Shown piece after piece: positions 7,196 through 13,562 of a DNA stretch of 15,503 nt. Below the pieces are notes generated by a model. That model did no database searches. It was not told where the DNA came from and saw only the letters and a list, made by a program, of their open reading frames with translations. The DNA lies in NCBI GenBank assembly GCA_003532195.1, contig DOFA01000246.1:9980-25482 (forward strand), given 5' to 3'. Source of the stretch: Clostridiales bacterium (lineage in GTDB: Bacteria > Bacillota > Clostridia > Saccharofermentanales > UBA5734). The stretch's first letter is position 1. Every line of letters starts with the position of its first letter. The position numbers and the translations under genes are program-made.

Positions 7196-7206
7196 AGGTC
7201 ATACCA
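7196..7206 (+). promoter_or_regulatory. GntR/FadR-type operator, near-exact copy upstream of the regulator
   Basis: AGGTCATACCA matches the operon operator TGGTCATACCA at 10 of 11 positions. It ends 1 bp before the -35 box of the regulator's own promoter, which would allow autorepression. The MATE promoter lies about 45 bp away on the other strand. Confidence 0.6.
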
Positions 7207-7207
7207 G

Positions 7208-7236
7208 TAGACAAATAGCACCGCCTATGCTATGCT
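7208..7236 (+). promoter_or_regulatory. Promoter of the GntR-family regulator gene
   Basis: The -35 box is TAGACA (7208-7213), 17 bp from the -10 box TATGCT (7231-7236). An overlapping TATGCT at 7226-7231 would give a spacer of only 12 bp and is less likely. The matches are moderate (5 of 6 and 4 of 6), and the promoter abuts the operator-like palindrome. The leader to ATG 7278 would be about 35 nt. Confidence 0.5.
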
Positions 7237-7277
7237 GAAGCCAAAACTGCCTGAAATCCGGGCATGAGGAGAGCAAA

Positions 7278-7982
7278 ATGCTGACGCCGGTAAAAAAAAC
7301 CCGCCTCTATGAAGAAATAGTCAAGCAGATCCTCGACAAAATCAAAACCGGTGAGTTGAAACCGGGCGACCGGCTGCCTACGGAACGCGACCTGGCCCTG
7401 CAATTGAAAGTCAGCCGGACGGCAATCCGGGAAGCTTTGCGTTCGATGGAACTAATGGGACTGATCGATTCCCGGGTCGGCGGCGGCACTTTTATCAAAG
7501 AGATGACGCTGGAATACCTGATGGACCCGTTTGCCGGCGTCCTGGCCAAGAATGACCGCCTGATCATTGAACTGATCGAGGTCCGGCTGCTGCTGGAAGT
7601 GGAAATTGCCCGGCAGGCGGCCAGGAAAATCACCACTCCGCAGATTGACGAGCTCGACAATACCCTGGCGATGATGGAAAAGGAAATTGCCGAGGGCGGC
7701 CTGGGGCTAAAGGGCGATAATGCTTTTCACCAGGCGCTGGCCAATGCTGCCGACAACCTGGCCATGATGAGCATCACCCGTCTGTGCGGCGAGCTTTTGA
7801 ATTCCACGCGCAAAGCGGCTTTGGAGGCGCTGGGTGACCTGCAGATCGGCGTGCGGCATCACCGGTCTATCTTCACAGCCGTCAAGGCCGGGGATTCCGA
7901 AGAGGCCGGCCGCCTGATGCGCCTGCACCTCGAAACCGCTTATCAGAACCTGGCCCGCACCCGGCAAAACAGCCCATCCTGA
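7278..7982 (+). CDS. FadR-subfamily GntR transcriptional regulator (FCD domain)
   Basis: This 234-residue protein has an N-terminal GntR winged helix at about residues 8-73, including KPGDRLPTERDLA and VSRTAIREALRSMELMGLI, and a C-terminal all-helical FCD ligand domain at about 95-225. The FCD metal-site residues appear intact: Asp147, His151, His194 or His195, and His217. Such domains usually bind a carboxylate or hydroxy acid next to a metal. GGAG at 7268-7271, 6 bp before ATG 7278, supports the start. The gene precedes the aldehyde dehydrogenase operon by 205 bp in the same direction. The same 11-bp palindrome occurs before this gene and twice before the operon, and it fits the FadR-subfamily consensus TNGTNNNACNA. 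It is therefore very probably the local regulator, acting as an autorepressed repressor whose effector is a substrate or product of the pathway. Confidence 0.93.
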   Translation: MLTPVKKTRLYEEIVKQILDKIKTGELKPGDRLPTERDLALQLKVSRTAIREALRSMELMGLIDSRVGGGTFIKEMTLEYLMDPFAGVLAKNDRLIIELIEVRLLLEVEIARQAARKITTPQIDELDNTLAMMEKEIAEGGLGLKGDNAFHQALANAADNLAMMSITRLCGELLNSTRKAALEALGDLQIGVRHHRSIFTAVKAGDSEEAGRLMRLHLETAYQNLARTRQNSPS

Positions 7983-8021
7983 GCCGCAGAAGATTAATCC
8001 TTACAACCGGATTCTGACTAC

Positions 8022-8050
8022 TTGCCACAGCCTGTTGATTATGATATATA
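8022..8050 (+). promoter_or_regulatory. Extended -10 promoter of the aldehyde dehydrogenase/aco-like operon
   Basis: The -35 box TTGCCA (8022-8027) is 17 bp from TATATA (8045-8050). That -10 is preceded by TGA, giving an extended -10 TGnTATATA. A perfect TATAAT also occurs at 8047-8052 in a shifted register. Transcription would begin near 8057, inside the first operator. The leader to ATG 8188 would be about 130 nt and has no riboswitch I recognise. Confidence 0.6.
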
Positions 8051-8052
8051 AT

Positions 8053-8063
8053 TGGTATGACCA
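8053..8063 (+). promoter_or_regulatory. GntR/FadR-type operator 1 at the operon promoter
   Basis: TGGTATGACCA is a palindrome of TGGT/ACCA arms around ATG and fits the FadR-subfamily operator consensus TNGTNNNACNA. It directly follows the -10 box and covers the predicted start of transcription, an ideal position for repression. Its exact reverse complement is found at 8154-8164. Confidence 0.72.
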
Positions 8064-8153
8064 TATTATCATATACAGGATAGCTCTGGGAGCAGCCCCG
8101 GCATTTGTCAGGATCAAGATAGAAGTTTCGGAGCAAAATTAATATCATGTAAA

Positions 8154-8172
8154 TGGTCATACCAACATACCA
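8154..8172 (+). promoter_or_regulatory. GntR/FadR-type operator 2 plus an extra half-site in the leader
   Basis: TGGTCATACCA (8154-8164) is the exact reverse complement of operator 1, centred 101 bp downstream of it. A further half-site CATACCA at 8166-8172 repeats the right arm with an 8-bp period. The cluster ends just before the Shine-Dalgarno AAGGAGG (8175-8181). It could act as a transcription roadblock or support looping with operator 1. Confidence 0.65.
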
Positions 8173-8187
8173 TTAAGGAGGAACAGT

Positions 8188-9552
8188 ATGGAAAGCAAAG
8201 AATACATTCAGGACATGGTGCAAAAATCCAGAACTGCCCAGCGCGAGTTTGAGAAATTTAACCAACAGCAGGTTGACGCCGCTGTACGGGCAATTGCCAA
8301 AACGATCTACGATCATGCGGAGGAACTGGCCCGCCTGGCTGTCGATGAAACCCGGATGGGCGTTTATGAAGACAAGATCAAGAAGAACCAGGGCAAGTCG
8401 CGCATCATCTGGAATAGCCTAAAAAATAAGAAATCGGTTGGCATCATCCGGCGCGACCCGCTGACCGGCATTACCGAAGTTGCCCGCCCGGTCGGCGTTG
8501 TCGGCGCGGTCACCCCCTGCACCAATCCGATCGTCACCCCGATGTGCAATGCCATGTTCGCCCTCAAAGGCCGCAACTCAATGATCATCGCCCCGCACCC
8601 GCGCGCCAGAAAATGCGCGCAGAGAGTCACCGAGCTGTTCCAGGAAGCGCTTCTGCCTCTCGGCACACCGGAGAACCTGATCCAGGTCATTGCTGAACCG
8701 ACGGTGGAGCTGACCAACGAATTGATGAAAGCCGCCGACGTATCTGTAGCCACCGGTGGCATGGGCATGGTCAAGGCGGCTTACAGCAGCGGTAAGCCGG
8801 CCTTTGGCGTCGGCGCCGGCAATGTCCAGTGCATTATCGACCAGGGCTATGATCTGCAGACCGCGATTCCAAAGATCATCGCCGGCCGTATCTTTGACAA
8901 CGGCATCATCTGTTCGGGTGAACAGACGATCATTATCCATGAAGATGACTATGCGGCAGCCATCAACGCCCTGCAGAAGAATGGCGCCCTGGTGATCCGC
9001 GAATCCGCGGACCGGGACAGGCTGCGCGCCGCCTTGTTCGTCGATGGCGTGATGAACAAAAACCTGGTCGGCCAGTCTGTGGCCCGGGTCGCTGAAACAG
9101 CCGGCCTGGCCCTGCCGGCAGGCGCCAGGGTGATTGCGGTGGAGGCCGAGGGCTGCGGCACAGCCGACCTGCTTAGCAAAGAGAAAATGTGCCCGGTCAT
9201 CACTCTGTTTACTTACAAAACGTTTGCCCAGGCGGTCGAGATCGCCGTGGCGAACCTGCAGGTGGAAGGCAAAGGGCATTCGATCAGCATCCATTCCGAC
9301 CATGCGGAGAATATTGAATATGCCGCCCAAGTCGTGCCGGTCAGCCGGGTTCTCATCAACCAGATCTGCTCGACGATGAACGGCGGCAGCTTCAACAACG
9401 GCCTGGCCCCGACCACCACCCTGGGCTGCGGTTCCTGGGGCAACAACAGCATTTCCGAAAACCTCGACTACAAGCATCTGCTGAACATCACCCGCATCGG
9501 CTATTATCTGCCGGACGCCCAAGTGCCGACCGACGCGGAAATCTGGGGGTAA
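8188..9552 (+). CDS. CoA-acylating aldehyde dehydrogenase (SucD/SauS-like subfamily)
   Basis: This 454-residue enzyme converts an aldehyde, CoA and NAD(P)+ reversibly to acyl-CoA. The nucleophile is Cys242 in GIICSGEQ, preceded by the cofactor-loop motif FGVGAGNV. Like EutE, PduP and the AdhE N-terminal domain, it belongs to the acylating ALDH group. From memory, its full length, the ETRMGVYEDK segment, the LGCGSWGNNSISENL segment and the ending EIWG closely parallel succinate-semialdehyde dehydrogenase of Clostridium kluyveri. Sulfoacetaldehyde dehydrogenases (SauS, SqwD) are related. Substrate is therefore ambiguous: acetaldehyde (suggested by the aco-like genes), sulfoacetaldehyde or succinate semialdehyde. 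AAGGAGG 6 bp before ATG 8188 fixes the start. It is the first gene of the operon, behind two operators, and ends 6 bp before the ligase beta subunit. Confidence 0.93.
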   Translation: MESKEYIQDMVQKSRTAQREFEKFNQQQVDAAVRAIAKTIYDHAEELARLAVDETRMGVYEDKIKKNQGKSRIIWNSLKNKKSVGIIRRDPLTGITEVARPVGVVGAVTPCTNPIVTPMCNAMFALKGRNSMIIAPHPRARKCAQRVTELFQEALLPLGTPENLIQVIAEPTVELTNELMKAADVSVATGGMGMVKAAYSSGKPAFGVGAGNVQCIIDQGYDLQTAIPKIIAGRIFDNGIICSGEQTIIIHEDDYAAAINALQKNGALVIRESADRDRLRAALFVDGVMNKNLVGQSVARVAETAGLALPAGARVIAVEAEGCGTADLLSKEKMCPVITLFTYKTFAQAVEIAVANLQVEGKGHSISIHSDHAENIEYAAQVVPVSRVLINQICSTMNGGSFNNGLAPTTTLGCGSWGNNSISENLDYKHLLNITRIGYYLPDAQVPTDAEIWG

Positions 9553-9558
9553 ATCCAT

Positions 9559-10707
9559 ATGGATCTGATGGAGTATAAAGTCAGGGAACTTTATGAGAAA
9601 TGCGGGGTTCCCACAAAAAAAGGCTATGTCATCGACAGCCTGGATGAATTGCCGGCCCATGCCGCAGAACTGGCTTATCCGCTGGTCGTCAAAGCCCAGG
9701 TCCAGACCGGCGGCCGCGGCAAGGCCGGAGGCATCAAGTTTGCCGAGAACCGGGACGAACTGCAGGCTGCCTGCCGGAGCATCCTCGGCATGGATATCCG
9801 CGGCCATCTGGTCAGGAAGCTGATGATCGCCGAAAAGGCAGCCATCAGCCGCGAGTGGTATCTGAGCATCATCCTCGACCGCCTGAGTAAAGGGCCGATG
9901 ATCATTTTCAGCCCGCTCGGTGGCATGGACATCGAGGAAACAGCCCGGACGACTCCGGAAAAGGTATTAAAAGTTCCGGTTGATCCGCTGCTGGGGATTC
10001 AGGATTTCCAGGCGCGTTATCTGCTTAGCAAGAGCGGCCTCGACCTGCAGCAGACATCAGCCCTTTACGACTTGCTGCAAAAACTCTACGTCCTGTTCCG
10101 GACTTATGATTGCACCCTGGTGGAAATCAACCCGTTGGCCTTGCAGGACGACGGCAGCCTGCTGGCGCTGGACGGCAAAGTGACGGTGGACGACAGCGCC
10201 CTATTCCGGCAGCCGGAGATCCTGGCTTTCCGGGACACGCTGGTTGAGGATGAACGGATCCTCGAAGCCCGCCGGTTCAATTTCCTCTACATTCCCTGTG
10301 ACCCTGCCGGCAGCATTGCCGTTATGAGTAACGGCTCAGGACTGATCATGTCCTGCATCGACCTGATCAGCAAAGAGAACCTGCGGGTCGGTGCGGCGCT
10401 GGATCTCGGCGGCGGCGCGACCGCGGACCGGATTGCCCAAGCCATCCGCATTATCCTGACTGACCTGCGGATCAAAGCGCTGTTTATCAATATATTTGGC
10501 GGCATCACCCGCTGCGACGAGGTTGCCGGCGGCGTGCAGCAAGCCTGCGCAAGCATGGACGGCAACCGTCTGATCATCGTGCGCTTCGAAGGCACCAACA
10601 AGGAAAAAGGCATGCAGATCTTAAATTCGCTTGCCGGCCAGGTCGCCGCCGTGGACGGCCTGCAGGAAGGCGTCCGGGTTCTGGCTGCGAGGAGGGATGA
10701 GCTATGA
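9559..10707 (+). CDS. sucC: ADP-forming acyl-CoA ligase, beta subunit (SucC family)
   Basis: This 382-residue protein matches the usual SucC length. It has an N-terminal ATP-grasp domain with the nucleotide-loop motif QTGGRGKAGG at 49-58 and metal-binding VEINPLAL and DGKV segments. The C-terminal CoA-ligase domain contains SNGSGL, DLGGGA and the NIFGGITRCDEVA loop. It forms the nucleotide-binding half of a heteromer with the next gene. The reaction is acyl-CoA + ADP + Pi to acid + CoA + ATP, run for ATP formation in catabolism or reversed for activation. The start ATG 9559 gives MDLMEYKVREL, matching the family's opening, and GGGGGT in the end of the preceding gene serves as ribosome site. 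The symbol marks the family only; context argues for a substrate other than succinate. It overlaps the alpha-subunit gene by 4 bp (ATGA), which suggests coupled translation. Confidence 0.92.
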   Translation: MDLMEYKVRELYEKCGVPTKKGYVIDSLDELPAHAAELAYPLVVKAQVQTGGRGKAGGIKFAENRDELQAACRSILGMDIRGHLVRKLMIAEKAAISREWYLSIILDRLSKGPMIIFSPLGGMDIEETARTTPEKVLKVPVDPLLGIQDFQARYLLSKSGLDLQQTSALYDLLQKLYVLFRTYDCTLVEINPLALQDDGSLLALDGKVTVDDSALFRQPEILAFRDTLVEDERILEARRFNFLYIPCDPAGSIAVMSNGSGLIMSCIDLISKENLRVGAALDLGGGATADRIAQAIRIILTDLRIKALFINIFGGITRCDEVAGGVQQACASMDGNRLIIVRFEGTNKEKGMQILNSLAGQVAAVDGLQEGVRVLAARRDEL

Positions 10708-11576
10708 GCATACTTGTCGACCAGTCAACCCGATTGATTGTCCAGGGAATTACCGGCCGTGAAGGCACCTTTCATACCGAACAGATGCTGCAATACGGCA
10801 CCCAGGTCGTCGCCGGCGTCACGCCTGGCAAAGGCGGTCAGACTGTCCTGGGCGTTCCGGTTTTCAACACCGTCCGGGAAGCCGTCGAGGCGACCGGCGC
10901 CAATGCGACGGTCATCTTCGTACCGGCCCGCTTTACGGCCGCCAGCGCCTATGAAGCAATGGAAGCCGGCCTGGGATTGATCCTGACGATTGCCGAGCAT
11001 GTCCCGGTTCACGATATGATGGGCGTTTACCACCTGGCACATAAAAAAGGCTGCTGCTTGATCGGGCCGAATTCGTTCGGCGTCATCTCGCCGGGAAAAG
11101 CCAAAGCCGGCTTTATGGCGCATCGCATCTTCTCGCCCGGGCCGGTCGGCGTCATGTCCCGCAGCGCGACCAACTGTTATGAAACGGTTTTCCTGATGAC
11201 ACGCCAGGGCATCGGCCAATCGACCTGCGTCGGCAACGGCGGCGACATGATCCCCGGTTCGACCTTTTGCGACATCCTGCCGTTGTTTGAAGCAGATCCC
11301 CAAACCCGGGCGATCGTCCTGATCGGCGAGATCGGCGGCAGCGAAGAGGAACTGGCTGCAGCTTATATCAAGGACCACGTCAAAAAGCCGGTCGTCGCCT
11401 TGATCGCCGGCAAGAATGCGCCGCGCGGCCGCAGCATGGGCCACGCCGGCGCCATTGTGGCCGCGGACGGAACCGGCAGCGCGGCCAATAAGGAAGAATG
11501 CCTGCGCGCGGCCGGCGTGCACATTGCGGAAAGCACGGCGCAGATTGTCGAAATCCTCGCCGAAATTTTGAAATAG
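10704..11576 (+). CDS. sucD: ADP-forming acyl-CoA ligase, alpha subunit (SucD family)
   Basis: This 290-residue protein has an N-terminal Rossmann CoA-binding domain (IVQGITGREGTFHT) and a C-terminal ligase domain. The phosphorylated histidine is His247 in SMGHAGAIV. STCVGNGGD, GEIGGSEEE and the surrounding blocks closely follow E. coli SucD. Two active-site segments differ. GPNCPG of succinyl-CoA synthetase reads GPNSFG, losing a conserved Cys and Pro near the CoA thiol. SRSGTLTYE reads SRSATNCYE. This points to a changed acyl substrate, for example acetate, sulfoacetate or a branched acid. GGAGGG lies upstream of ATG 10704 inside the end of the beta-subunit gene. The symbol marks the family only. 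It lies 13 bp before the E1alpha gene in the same operon. Confidence 0.92.
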   Translation: MSILVDQSTRLIVQGITGREGTFHTEQMLQYGTQVVAGVTPGKGGQTVLGVPVFNTVREAVEATGANATVIFVPARFTAASAYEAMEAGLGLILTIAEHVPVHDMMGVYHLAHKKGCCLIGPNSFGVISPGKAKAGFMAHRIFSPGPVGVMSRSATNCYETVFLMTRQGIGQSTCVGNGGDMIPGSTFCDILPLFEADPQTRAIVLIGEIGGSEEELAAAYIKDHVKKPVVALIAGKNAPRGRSMGHAGAIVAADGTGSAANKEECLRAAGVHIAESTAQIVEILAEILK

Positions 11577-11589
11577 AAAGGGATAGGAT

Positions 11590-12549
11590 ATGATTGATCA
11601 AAAACGGGCCTTATGGATCTACGCGACCATGAACCGAATCAGGAAATTTGAAGAGAAGGCCTTGGACCTTTTCCAAAGCAACAAACTGCGCGGTTCGGTC
11701 CACCTCTACATCGGCGAGGAGGCAATCGCCGCAACAGTCTGTTCGCATCTGCGCGACAGCGACTACATTACCAGTACCCATCGCGGCCACGGGCATTGTA
11801 TTGCCAAAGGCGCCGACCTTGGCAAAGCCATGGCTGAACTGATGGGCAAAGCCACCGGTTACTGCAAGGGCCGCGGCGGCTCCATGCATATCGCCGACCT
11901 GACCCGCGGCCACCTTGGCGCCAACGCTATTGTCGGCGGCGGCATACCGATTGCCGTCGGCGCCGCTCTGTCCGCCCAAATGAAAAAAACCGACCAGGTG
12001 ACGGTTGCGTTCTTTGGCGACGGAGCCTCGAACCAGGGAACCTTCCATGAAGCGCTTAACCTGGCCTCCCTCTGGAAACTGCCGGTCGTTTTCGTTTGTG
12101 AGAACAACGGGTTCGGCATTTCAGTACCGGTCGTCCAGAGCACTTCTGTCAAAGACATCAGTGTCCGCGGCGCGTCCTATGACATTCCCGGCGTCACCGT
12201 CGACGGCAATGACGTACTGGCGGTGGACGAAGCGATTGCGGCAGCGATTGCCCGGGCCAAGGCCGGCGAGGGGCCGACCCTGATCGAATGCAAGACCTAT
12301 CGCTGGTACGGGCATTGGATCGGCGATCCGCAGGTTTACCGGACCTCCGAAGATGTCGAAGCCTGGAAGAAAAAGTGCCCGATCGTCCGGTTCCGTGAAT
12401 ATTTGCTCCAGAGCAAGCTGGCGACTGCCGCGGAACTGGATGAACTGGAAGGTCAGGCCGCCGAAGAGGTTGAACAGGGGACCCGCTTCGCGATCGAAAG
12501 CCCGACACCGGATCCGGCCACGGTCATGGACGACGTTTTTGTTTCATGA
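11590..12549 (+). CDS. acoA: Acetoin dehydrogenase-type E1 component, alpha subunit
   Basis: This 319-residue TPP-binding E1alpha has the TPP motif GDGASNQG (143-150) through ENN (171-173), the conserved THRGHGH (63-69), and the activation-loop histidine His242 in YRWYGHWIGDP. From memory, the THRGHGHCIAKG, GRGGSMHIAD and GDP(Q)xYR segments align with Bacillus AcoA better than with pyruvate dehydrogenase E1alpha, which is longer and has GHSxSDP. In acetoin dehydrogenase, E1 cleaves acetoin on TPP, releases acetaldehyde and passes the acetyl unit to E2 lipoate. A branched-chain 2-oxo acid substrate cannot be excluded. It lies 13 bp after the ligase alpha subunit and 19 bp before E1beta, matching the aco gene order A-B-C-L. 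Confidence 0.9.
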   Translation: MIDQKRALWIYATMNRIRKFEEKALDLFQSNKLRGSVHLYIGEEAIAATVCSHLRDSDYITSTHRGHGHCIAKGADLGKAMAELMGKATGYCKGRGGSMHIADLTRGHLGANAIVGGGIPIAVGAALSAQMKKTDQVTVAFFGDGASNQGTFHEALNLASLWKLPVVFVCENNGFGISVPVVQSTSVKDISVRGASYDIPGVTVDGNDVLAVDEAIAAAIARAKAGEGPTLIECKTYRWYGHWIGDPQVYRTSEDVEAWKKKCPIVRFREYLLQSKLATAAELDELEGQAAEEVEQGTRFAIESPTPDPATVMDDVFVS

Positions 12550-12568
12550 AATCAGGGAGGAAAAACCA

Positions 12569-13558
12569 ATGAGTATCAAGACTTATGCTCAAGCCATAAA
12601 AGACGTTATCGCTGAAGAAATGCGGCATGACCCAACTGTTTTTGTCATGGGTGAAGACGTGGCGGAACAGGGCGGCATTTTTGGCTGCACCCGCGGCCTG
12701 CTGGCAGAATTCGGACCGGAACGGGTCCGCAACACGCCGATTTCCGAAGCCGGATTCGTCGGCGCCGGAATAGGCGCGGCAAGCGCGGGTATGCGGCCGA
12801 TTGTCGAATTGATGTATTTGGATTTCATTTTTGTCTCAGCGGACCAGATTTTCAATCAGGCAGCCAAGATTCACTACATGTTTGGCGGCAAGGCCCAGGT
12901 GCCGCTGGTCATCCGGGGCCAGCAGGGCGTCGGCCGCGGCAACGGCGGCCAGCATTCCCAGAGCGTCGAGGCGTTCTTCATGCATGTTCCCGGACTCAAA
13001 GTCGCGATGCCGTCCAGTCCCGCGGATGCCGCCGGGCTGCTGCGGACGGCGATCCGCGACAACAACCCGGTCATGTTTGTCGAGCATAAAGCGCTGTATG
13101 CCACCAAGGGCGAAGTCCCGGACGACCCGGAATTCGCGATTCCTTTCGGGCAGGCGAATATCGTGCGTCCCGGCCGGGATGTGACGATCATCGGCACGCA
13201 CCTCTATGTCAACAAGGCCTTGTCGGCGGCCGCCAAGCTCGCGGAACAGGGGATCGAAGCTGAAGTGATCGACCCGCGGACCTTGAATCCCCTCGATGAA
13301 ACGACTCTGATCGAATCGGTCAAGAAGACCGGCCGGGCAGTCATCGTGCATGAGGCGCACAAAATCGGCGGCGTCGGCGCTGAAATCGCCGCCATGCTGA
13401 TGGAGAAGGCATTCAAGTACCTGGACGCGCCGGTCCTGCGCCTGGGCGCCAAACACTGCACGCTGCCCTTTGACCTGGGGCTGGAGAACGCCGTGGTCCC
13501 GCAGGAAGACGACATCATCGCCGCGGCGCGCGAAGTCTGCTATAAACAGGAGGCCTGA
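12569..13558 (+). CDS. acoB: Acetoin dehydrogenase-type E1 component, beta subunit
   Basis: This 329-residue E1beta begins MSIKTYAQAIKDVIAEEM. GGGAGG (12555-12560) lies 8 bp before ATG 12569, so the longer open frame running back into the E1alpha gene is not used. Family motifs include GEDVAEQGG, the TPP-activating Glu60 in TPISEAG, the HYMFGGKAQVP segment, and His129 in GGQHSQS, which lies in the E1 active site. The C-terminal transketolase-like domain contains EVIDPRTLNPLD. It pairs with the preceding gene to form the alpha2-beta2 E1. Compared with pyruvate and branched-chain E1beta, FGGKAQVP is the AcoB-like form. It ends 4 bp before the E2 start. Confidence 0.91.
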   Translation: MSIKTYAQAIKDVIAEEMRHDPTVFVMGEDVAEQGGIFGCTRGLLAEFGPERVRNTPISEAGFVGAGIGAASAGMRPIVELMYLDFIFVSADQIFNQAAKIHYMFGGKAQVPLVIRGQQGVGRGNGGQHSQSVEAFFMHVPGLKVAMPSSPADAAGLLRTAIRDNNPVMFVEHKALYATKGEVPDDPEFAIPFGQANIVRPGRDVTIIGTHLYVNKALSAAAKLAEQGIEAEVIDPRTLNPLDETTLIESVKKTGRAVIVHEAHKIGGVGAEIAAMLMEKAFKYLDAPVLRLGAKHCTLPFDLGLENAVVPQEDDIIAAAREVCYKQEA

Positions 13559-13562
13559 TCGT

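Noticed and set aside
7996..8013. Small hairpin AATCC/GGATT after the GntR gene as a terminator
   Set aside because: The stem is 5 bp with an 8-nt loop and no following T-run, too weak to call.
8083..8093. GCTC/GAGC mini-hairpin in the operon leader as a riboswitch or attenuator
   Set aside because: It has only a 4-bp stem, no competing terminator structure and no resemblance to a known riboswitch class.
8578..9807. Long open frame (409 codons) on the - strand opposite the aldehyde dehydrogenase
   Set aside because: It runs across the junction of two well-supported + strand genes and resembles no protein family. It is explained by third-position GC bias.
12353..12568. N-terminal extension of the E1beta reading frame into the E1alpha gene
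   Set aside because: The extension overlaps E1alpha in another frame, is basic and unlike E1beta. A strong GGGAGG site precedes ATG 12569, where family similarity begins.
13470..13562. N-terminal extension of the E2 reading frame into E1beta
   Set aside because: AGGAGG and ATG 13563 are directly upstream of the lipoyl domain. The extension overlaps E1beta and has no family similarity.
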